Below, piece by piece: positions 7,821 through 12,709 of a DNA stretch of 12,709 nt. The stretch spans positions 11,580-24,288 of the forward strand of contig DHXK01000168.1 in NCBI GenBank assembly GCA_002413665.1. Direction: 5' to 3'. Each line of letters opens with the position of its first letter. Position 1 is the first letter of the stretch. The translations under genes were made by a program, and so were the position numbers. Source of the stretch: Legionellales bacterium UBA5158 (lineage in GTDB: Bacteria; Pseudomonadota; Gammaproteobacteria; DSM-16500). The notes under the pieces were generated by a model. The model was not told where the DNA came from and made no database searches. It saw only the letters and a list, made by a program, of their open reading frames with translations.

Positions 7821-7881
7821 AGCCGCGACCGTCAGGAAGCGTCACTGCACATGCAGTTATCACTCCCTGACGGTCGCGGCT
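7821..7881. repeat. GC-rich nested palindrome (REP/MITE-like) between gpmI and envC
   Basis: The left arm agccgcgaccgtcagg (7821-7836) and the right arm cctgacggtcgcggct (7866-7881) are perfect 16-base inverted repeats. Inside the 29-base loop is a second perfect hairpin, actgca-ca-tgcagt (7844-7857). The bases between outer and inner stems can pair partly. The arms are about 70% G+C in clearly AT-rich surroundings. No run of T follows the right arm (tggataacc), so it is not a standard Rho-independent terminator, although it could still stop or stabilise transcripts. The form suits a dispersed palindromic repeat; a search of the genome for further copies would settle that. Confidence 0.75.
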
Positions 7882-7942
7882 TGGATAACCTACAAATATT
7901 TGTTTGAAAGCAGGAAGACTTACAAAAACAGGGATAGCAAAC

Positions 7943-9079
7943 ATGCACAAATATTTTAACCTACTTATTTTCAGCAGCATCATTTTTTTTACGAACACCG
8001 CGCTTGCTATTCAAAATCCAGAAATATTAAAAAGAAATGCGGAATTAATAAAGGTAACGGGGAAAATAGAACAACTTAATAAAAATATTTCTCATGATCA
8101 GAATCAACAAAATCATTTACAACAAGAACTAGAAGCGAGTGAGGTTTTCATAAGCAAACTGACTCAACAAATAATGGCACTTAGTAAACAATTAAAGTTA
8201 GAAAAAATTGCAATTGATAAACTCACATTTTCTCAAACAGAATTTAAAACAAAATTAGCAAAGCAGGATGAAGCACTTGCCGAACAACTACGCATTCTTT
8301 ATCAAATGGGTTCTTCACACTCTATAAAAACACTGCTCAACTTAGATAATTTAAATATGATTAATCGTGAATTCACCTATCATCATTCTTTAACAGATGC
8401 ACGCTTACAGCTAGTGACACAGATTAAACAAACACTGAATGCACTTAACAGCAATATGATGCAAATCACTCTACATGAAAATAATTTAAATAATCTATTA
8501 CAACACAAACATCAACAACAATCACAACAGCAGCTAGCACAAAAACAACGTCAACTTATTATTTTGCAACTCAGTGCAAAAACTAAAACTCAACAACAAC
8601 AAATTTCTTTCTTAACAACTAATCAAAAAAGTTTACAAAATATGTTGCTGGCATTACAAAGGCAAATCTCAATTTCCTATGATCCGCTATTTCCACAATT
8701 GCGTGGAAAATTAAAATGGCCTGTCAGAGGTTCTATCATTGGTGCGTATGGAAGCAGCTTAGGGGTGAAAGATCGATTCTTAAGCGGAGTGATTATTAAA
8801 TCTTCTAACAACACGCCAGTGCACAGCATTTACCCAGGAAAAGTTATTTTCGCTAATTGGTTACGAGGGTTTGGCTTGCTTGTCATAGTGAATCACGGGA
8901 ATGGTTATATGAGCCTTTATGCCCGCAATCATGCCCTGTTTTCCAAGGTAGGGGACACCGTAACCCCTCACGATATGATCGCAACCATAGGCAATACAGG
9001 CGGTTTTGCCGGCCCCAGCTTATATTTTGAAATTCGCCATAATGGCATCCCCGTGGATCCAAATTTATGGTGCAGCTAA
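7943..9079 (+). CDS. envC: EnvC-type murein hydrolase activator (coiled coil plus degenerate LytM domain)
   Basis: EnvC is a periplasmic protein recruited by FtsEX that activates the amidases AmiA and AmiB, so daughter cells separate. The protein opens with a signal peptide (MHKYFNLLIFSSIIFFTNTALA), followed by a long Gln/Lys-rich coiled coil (about 28-250) and a C-terminal M23/LytM domain (about 255-378). The LytM part lacks the usual zinc ligands: the first His/Asp motif is replaced around SGVIIKS and the HxH motif reads YARNH. The segment VDPNLW and the phrase GFGLLVIVNHGNGYMSLYA follow E. coli EnvC closely, which is also inactive as an enzyme. I chose the ATG at 7943 rather than the in-frame TTG at 7904 because AGGGA (7930-7934) lies 8 bases upstream and the signal peptide starts directly there. 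This gives 378 residues. ctpA follows 78 bp downstream on the same strand. Confidence 0.93.
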   Translation: MHKYFNLLIFSSIIFFTNTALAIQNPEILKRNAELIKVTGKIEQLNKNISHDQNQQNHLQQELEASEVFISKLTQQIMALSKQLKLEKIAIDKLTFSQTEFKTKLAKQDEALAEQLRILYQMGSSHSIKTLLNLDNLNMINREFTYHHSLTDARLQLVTQIKQTLNALNSNMMQITLHENNLNNLLQHKHQQQSQQQLAQKQRQLIILQLSAKTKTQQQQISFLTTNQKSLQNMLLALQRQISISYDPLFPQLRGKLKWPVRGSIIGAYGSSLGVKDRFLSGVIIKSSNNTPVHSIYPGKVIFANWLRGFGLLVIVNHGNGYMSLYARNHALFSKVGDTVTPHDMIATIGNTGGFAGPSLYFEIRHNGIPVDPNLWCS

Positions 9080-9099
9080 TCAAGCATCAAACTGCAAAA

Positions 9100-9105
9100 T
9101 ATAAT
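9100..9105 (+). promoter_or_regulatory. Possible -10 element upstream of ctpA
   Basis: An exact TATAAT (9100-9105) lies in the 78-bp gap between envC and ctpA, about 50 bases before the chosen ctpA start. The matching -35 region (around 9077-9082, taatca) is poor, so ctpA may simply be read through from envC, with this as a weak internal promoter at most. Confidence 0.2.
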
Positions 9106-9157
9106 ATACTAAGATCTAGGTTTGATTAAAGGCGCACTTCATTTAGGAATAAATGTC

Positions 9158-10492
9158 ATGAGACCTTCCTTTTCATCATGTGTTAGTTTTTGCAAAATTG
9201 TGTTATTGACGACAGGCATCACAACAGCGCTTCCTATTTATGCTGAAGTCGCACCTCCAACAGATCCTGCCAAGTTAACACACGAAGCTAACATTACTCG
9301 CTTTGTAGATACCATCACACTCATTAAAAATAGTTACGCAAAATCAATAGATGAAAAAAAATTATTAGAAAATGCCATTCGTGGAATGGTGAATAATCTA
9401 GATCCTCATTCAGAATATTTAGATGAATCAGCCTATAAAGCATTGCTCACTACGACTAGCGGAGAATTTGGTGGGCTAGGGTTGGAAGTCACCAATGAAT
9501 ATGGCGTCTTAAAAATTGTTTCGCCCATTGATGGAAGTCCTGCTGCTAAAGCCGGTATTAAATCGGGTGACCATATCGTTGCAGTAAACGATATCTTGCT
9601 GAATACCCTGACCTCAGATGAAGCAGTCCAAAAAATGCGTGGTGCAAAAGGCACGCCAGTCACACTCACTATCATCCGCAAAGATGAAAAAAACCCATTA
9701 AAATTTACGATGATTAGAGACACCATAAAAACAGACAGCCTAAAAAGCAAGTTACTCAGCAATAACATAGGCTACATACGTATCAGTCAATTCCAAGAAG
9801 CCACAGCGGGCTTACTCACTGACGCGATTATAAATTTAAAAAAATCAGCCGGTGGAAACTTAAATGGCTTAATTCTGGATTTGCGCAACAATCCAGGTGG
9901 TTTATTAGAATCGGCAGTCAATGTGGTCAATACATTTTTAGATAGTGATAAGATTACTCAATACAAAAAATTAATTGTTTATACCGAAGGCCGCACACCC
10001 GATTCCAAATACGAAGCTTTTGCAACAGGCCATGACCTTATTAACAACGCCCCTTTACTGATAATGATAAACGCGGGCTCAGCCTCTGCCTCGGAAATTG
10101 TTGCAGGCGCTATACAAGATTATCGTCGTGGAATAGTGGTCGGCATTACTAGCTTTGGAAAAGGTTCAGTGCAAACAGTAGTGCCTTTAGATGATACACA
10201 TGCAGTTAAATTAACGACTGCACTCTATCATACACCTTCAGGGCGCTTGATACAGAATCAAGGCATTATCCCCGACATCTCCATTCCTGCACTTAAAGTT
10301 GATATTAAAGACACATTAGGTCTTGATAGCTCAAAAGAGTCTGCATTAAAAGATCATTTAAAAAATGATACTTTAAAAGAAACTGCGCTGGACAAAGATA
10401 CTGTTACAACCGCGTTAGCTAAAGATGATTTTCAATTATTTGAAGCGATTAATATTTTAAAAACATTAGCGCTTAATCGTCAAAAACCATAA
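9158..10492 (+). CDS. ctpA: C-terminal processing peptidase (CtpA, peptidase family S41)
   Basis: This is a periplasmic serine protease that trims or degrades proteins from their C-termini, with a Ser-Lys dyad. The 444 residues contain a signal peptide (about 1-29, ending PIYA), an N-terminal helical part with NLDPHSEYLDE (80-90), a PDZ domain (about 104-180; GGLGLEV, SPAAKAGIKSGDHIVAVND) and the S41 core (about 200-385). In the core, LDLRNNPGGLL is the substrate-side motif. The likely nucleophile is S310 in GSASASEIVAGA, and the base is K335 in FGKGSVQ; the 25-residue spacing is the usual one. The start at ATG 9158 has TTTAGGAAT about 10 bases upstream, and the signal peptide begins there; the in-frame TTG at 9122 is less likely. 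The C-terminal tail (about 390-444) is Lys/Asp/Leu-rich. The end overlaps convergent ridA by 20 bp. Confidence 0.95.
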   Translation: MRPSFSSCVSFCKIVLLTTGITTALPIYAEVAPPTDPAKLTHEANITRFVDTITLIKNSYAKSIDEKKLLENAIRGMVNNLDPHSEYLDESAYKALLTTTSGEFGGLGLEVTNEYGVLKIVSPIDGSPAAKAGIKSGDHIVAVNDILLNTLTSDEAVQKMRGAKGTPVTLTIIRKDEKNPLKFTMIRDTIKTDSLKSKLLSNNIGYIRISQFQEATAGLLTDAIINLKKSAGGNLNGLILDLRNNPGGLLESAVNVVNTFLDSDKITQYKKLIVYTEGRTPDSKYEAFATGHDLINNAPLLIMINAGSASASEIVAGAIQDYRRGIVVGITSFGKGSVQTVVPLDDTHAVKLTTALYHTPSGRLIQNQGIIPDISIPALKVDIKDTLGLDSSKESALKDHLKNDTLKETALDKDTVTTALAKDDFQLFEAINILKTLALNRQKP

Positions 10493-10856
10493 TTGCATCG
10501 ATTTCAACTAATGCATTTTTTGGTAAAGCTGCAACACCTATTGTAGTTCTTGCAGGAAAGGGTTCTTGAAAATACTGTTGCATGACTACATTGACTGCTG
10601 GAAAATTTGCAAAATCCAGCAGAAAGACTGTTAACTTTACAATATCTTTTAAACTACCACCTGCCGCTTCTGCTACACTTTTCAAATTCTCAAAAATTTG
10701 CATGATTTGCGCAGTAAAATCACCTTCAATTAAATTCATGGTATCCGGATCCAGAGGAATTTGCCCAGACAAATAAACGGTTTTGCCAACCTGAATGGCT
10801 TGGGAATAAGTTCCGATTGCCATAGGCGCAGAGAATGTGTTGATAGTTTTTCGCAT
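10473..10856 (-). CDS. ridA: RidA family enamine/imine deaminase
   Basis: RidA (YjgF/YER057c/UK114) hydrolyses reactive enamine and imine intermediates, such as 2-aminoacrylate from serine and threonine dehydratases, and so protects PLP enzymes; it is a cytosolic trimer. The 127 residues are the standard length. Seen motifs are APMAIGTYSQAI at 10-21 (Y17), VYLSGQIPLDP at 27-37 and PARTTIGVAALPKNALVEIDAI at 101-122. R103 and E118 match the Arg and Glu of the E. coli active site, which argues for a true RidA deaminase rather than an Rid subfamily member without the arginine. The ATG at 10856 has AAGGA close upstream. It starts 22 bp after the patatin gene on the same strand, so the two are probably cotranscribed. 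Its 3' end overlaps the end of convergent ctpA. Confidence 0.96.
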   Translation of the reverse strand: MRKTINTFSAPMAIGTYSQAIQVGKTVYLSGQIPLDPDTMNLIEGDFTAQIMQIFENLKSVAEAAGGSLKDIVKLTVFLLDFANFPAVNVVMQQYFQEPFPARTTIGVAALPKNALVEIDAIMVFDD

Positions 10857-10878
10857 AAAGATTCCTTTTATTTTAATC

Positions 10879-12108
10879 TTACAAACACGATAGATGTGCA
10901 GATGTTTCTAGTAGCAAATCAGAAGCATTTACTAGAGTCGATAATTGCAACTTTGCTGCATCATACGCCAACAAAATAGCTTGTTCTGCTATCTCTTTTT
11001 TGGGGGGCAAATCAAAAAATTTAAGTTCCCCATGTGGGATACCCACGAAATGACCATACACATTATTTTTTGCCAAACTGAAAGTGTAATCACCCATAAC
11101 TTGATGATTTACTCCATACAATACTTCTGAAAAAAATCCATTTATCACTCTAGTCATTTTTAATTCTGGTTTAAACCCAACGACTAAACAATTTTGCGCA
11201 GGGTATAATCCTGACATTGCGCCAATGTTTTGGCGCAAGCCTCCATCATAAAATAAAGATTCTTTTATTTTTACACCAGGAAAAAGGCCAGGGATAGCAG
11301 CTGAGGCTAACAAAGCAATCGTAATACTGACATTAGGCATAGTGCGAGAATTTGCATCTGCGCGCTCTCCCTTTTGGTTAGTAAGCGCAACTGATAGACT
11401 ACGAAATCCTGCGCAAGGAAATTTTTGTCTTACATATTCAAGCTCAACAAAAGTAGGATGACGCAGATCTTCAAATACATCTGCCAAACCAGGCGAAGCT
11501 ACATCAGCTTCCAGAATGAATTTTTCCAGCATGTTTTCTAACGCAATCTGTAAATTTTTACCTCCAGCGTAAGCACCCTGTGCAACAATTTTTTTGATAA
11601 AATTCTTAAAACTTAATAGTTTTTCGCCTAACCCTATACCGTCATTTTCAAAACCTGTTTCGACATAGGAACTTATCTCTTCCAAGGAAATTTCATTTAA
11701 TATATTTAAAAAAATTTCATCTCCAAAAAATAATTCTAACAATTTCACACTATCATTACCCATACCAAAGGCCAGCGGCAATCCAAAGATTGCGCCTGCA
11801 GAGGTTCCTGACACGCACTTTATATTTTTTAAGATACCCTGCTCTTGCAGTGCGCGTAAAAAACCAAGATAAGCAAACCCTTTTCCCCCTCCCCCCATAA
11901 AATTCACTTCGGCAATATCAAAATTTTTGAGAACTACCTTTTGTGGAGTCACCACCTTATTTTTAAAAAAACCAAGTGGTAAGGCCGCATTCTTCACAGG
12001 GTGAGCTGGCAATTGATCTATTACAAAACGTTTAAAATGAGAAGAACTTCTAGCGAGTGGCTGAAATAAAACAGTAGAACGTAATTTGTGAAAAACATTA
12101 CGAAACAT
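10879..12108 (-). CDS. Patatin-like phospholipase, candidate Dot/Icm effector
   Basis: Patatin-like enzymes are Ser-Asp lipid acyl hydrolases, typically phospholipase A. The 409-residue protein has all key parts: the oxyanion-hole glycine loop MGGGGKG (71-77), the nucleophile elbow GTSAG (S103) and the DGG motif (D288, in LFYDGG). FVELEYVRQKF and SVALTNQKGERA lie between, as expected for the fold. The N-terminal 60 residues and the C-terminal part after about 310 are not family-standard. I see no signal peptide, which fits a cytosolic enzyme or a substrate of a type IV system; Legionella VipD is a patatin effector, so an effector role is plausible but only inferred. The ATG at 12108 has only a weak ribosome site (ttgag), and no better start keeps the glycine loop and the N-terminal region. 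ridA follows after 22 bp. Confidence 0.93.
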   Translation of the reverse strand: MFRNVFHKLRSTVLFQPLARSSSHFKRFVIDQLPAHPVKNAALPLGFFKNKVVTPQKVVLKNFDIAEVNFMGGGGKGFAYLGFLRALQEQGILKNIKCVSGTSAGAIFGLPLAFGMGNDSVKLLELFFGDEIFLNILNEISLEEISSYVETGFENDGIGLGEKLLSFKNFIKKIVAQGAYAGGKNLQIALENMLEKFILEADVASPGLADVFEDLRHPTFVELEYVRQKFPCAGFRSLSVALTNQKGERADANSRTMPNVSITIALLASAAIPGLFPGVKIKESLFYDGGLRQNIGAMSGLYPAQNCLVVGFKPELKMTRVINGFFSEVLYGVNHQVMGDYTFSLAKNNVYGHFVGIPHGELKFFDLPPKKEIAEQAILLAYDAAKLQLSTLVNASDLLLETSAHLSCL

Positions 12109-12143
12109 AAAAAACTCAATCTAATTCATGTGTTACTGGCAAG

Positions 12144-12173
12144 ACTATATCATTTTTTATCTCAATTAGCCAA
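12144..12173 (-). promoter_or_regulatory. Candidate promoter for patatin-ridA
   Basis: On the minus strand, TTGGCT (12168-12173; 4 of 6) is followed after 18 bases by TATAGT (12144-12149; 5 of 6 to TATAAT). Transcription would start near 12137, giving a leader of about 29 bases. It lies in the 157-bp divergent region shared with the phosphatase gene. It was found by eye only. Confidence 0.3.
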
Positions 12174-12221
12174 TACCATCCAAAACCAAAGCAATTAAAT
12201 AATTGATTACGAGACCCCGGT

Positions 12222-12249
12222 TTGATAAATTGCCGAGCATCATTATACT
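12222..12249 (+). promoter_or_regulatory. Candidate promoter for the acid phosphatase gene
   Basis: TTGATA (12222-12227; 5 of 6 to TTGACA) is followed after 16 bases by TATACT (12244-12249; 5 of 6 to TATAAT). The predicted start near 12256 would fall inside the GAGGAG ribosome site (12254-12259), leaving an unusually short leader. The box match is good but the geometry is doubtful. Confidence 0.35.
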
Positions 12250-12265
12250 CTACGAGGAGCCAGCG

Positions 12266-12709
12266 ATGAATTATAAAAAAATTATACTTTGCACATTTAC
12301 TTCAGGAATACTCTTAACAGCCCAATGCAGTTATGCAATGGAAAATTTAGATGCTTTTAAAGGTAGACTTATCCAATATCATGATTCTGAAAAATACGAA
12401 AAAGAAATATCAGCAGTTATCAAGCAGGCAAAAACTTATTTAAAAACTCGCTTAGCACAAAAATCTCCAAAAAAGTTAGCCATGGTGTTAGATATAGATG
12501 AAACCTCTTTATCAAATTATAACGACATGTTTGACATGCAATTTGGTGGTAAGTTAAAAGATATCATTGCAGAAGAAGGGAATGGTACAGACACTGTGAT
12601 TAAACCCACATTAGAACTTTATCAGTATGCAAAAGCACACAAGGTCGCTGTCTTTTTTGTCACTGGACGCTCAGAAATTTATCGCACCGCTACGATTAAA
12701 AATTTAAAC
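12266..12709 (+). CDS. Secreted HAD-superfamily class B-type acid phosphatase, 3' end outside window
   Basis: The frame runs open to the right edge, giving 148 residues. It starts with a signal peptide (MNYKKIILCTFTSGILLTAQCSYA). The HAD motif I is VLDIDETSL with nucleophile D76 and acid/base D78, and motif II is FFVTGR (T133). This matches the acid phosphatase class B / e(P4)-like (HAD IIIB) family, which removes phosphate from nucleotides and other esters outside the inner membrane. The Cys21 has Gln just before it, so it is not a standard lipobox and the protein is probably soluble and periplasmic or exported. A strong GAGGAG (12254-12259) lies 6 bases before the ATG. The conserved second half of the phosphatase domain, with motifs III and IV, lies beyond the window, so activity cannot be judged fully. 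It diverges from the patatin gene. Confidence 0.88.
   Translation, partial: MNYKKIILCTFTSGILLTAQCSYAMENLDAFKGRLIQYHDSEKYEKEISAVIKQAKTYLKTRLAQKSPKKLAMVLDIDETSLSNYNDMFDMQFGGKLKDIIAEEGNGTDTVIKPTLELYQYAKAHKVAVFFVTGRSEIYRTATIKNLN

Noticed and set aside
7821..7881. Rho-independent terminator call for the palindrome
   Set aside because: The stem is strong, but no T-run follows on the plus strand and the loop is unusually long with its own hairpin.
7904..7942. Upstream TTG start for envC
   Set aside because: The ATG at 7943 has AGGGA at a proper distance and directly begins a good signal peptide.
9122..9157. Upstream TTG start for ctpA
   Set aside because: The ATG at 9158 begins the signal peptide and has an AGGA ribosome site; the longer start adds residues before it without support.
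6253..10492. gpmI-envC-ctpA as an unusual cluster
   Set aside because: This order is common in gammaproteobacteria and the three proteins look normal in length and motifs.
10996..11008. Programmed frameshift at the C6-A6 run in the patatin coding strand
   Set aside because: The reading frame here is CCC CCC AAA AAA, which does not fit the standard X XXY YYZ slippery register, and the zero frame runs on to a sensible end.

Overview
The window looks like chromosomal DNA from an AT-rich intracellular or host-associated gammaproteobacterium of the order Legionellales (Coxiella, Legionella, Aquicella or Berkiella type). The main evidence is a gene on the minus strand (3859-4656) whose C-terminal half resembles IcmQ, a Dot/Icm (type IVB) secretion protein known from this order. 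The housekeeping genes are also typically gammaproteobacterial. The exact genus cannot be told from this window.

Layout from left to right. (1) Positions 1-3835, plus strand: the 3' part of a very large gene, open at the left edge. It encodes two AAA+ ATPase modules of the MoxR/dynein/midasin type, preceded by repeated segments that look like decayed copies of the same module. After them come a Pro-rich linker, a long Ala/Lys/Glu-rich TolA-like segment and a small unrecognised C-terminal domain. (2) Convergent to it lie icmQ-like, trmL and mlaA, all on the minus strand and read in the order mlaA, trmL, icmQ-like. mlaA carries a tandem repeat of four 39-bp units just after its signal peptide. 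(3) Plus strand: gpmI (glycolysis), a GC-rich nested palindrome, envC (activator of division amidases) and ctpA (periplasmic S41 protease). The gpmI-envC-ctpA series is ordinary for gammaproteobacteria. (4) Minus strand: a patatin-like phospholipase followed by ridA. The end of ridA overlaps the end of ctpA by 20 bp. (5) Plus strand, cut by the right edge: a secreted HAD-type acid phosphatase with a good Shine-Dalgarno sequence.

Together the window mixes core metabolism and envelope maintenance (gpmI, envC, ctpA, mlaA, trmL, ridA) with host-interaction genes (IcmQ-like secretion factor, a candidate patatin effector and a giant ATPase with an effector-like composition). The parts most worth a second look are the giant AAA+ protein with decayed N-terminal modules, the IcmQ-like protein with an extra N-terminal segment and no separate IcmR/FIR gene beside it, the 13-residue tandem repeat in MlaA, and the nested palindrome after gpmI. 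No tRNA, rRNA, CRISPR array or insertion sequence was seen, and no stretch of more than 300 bases lacks a gene.
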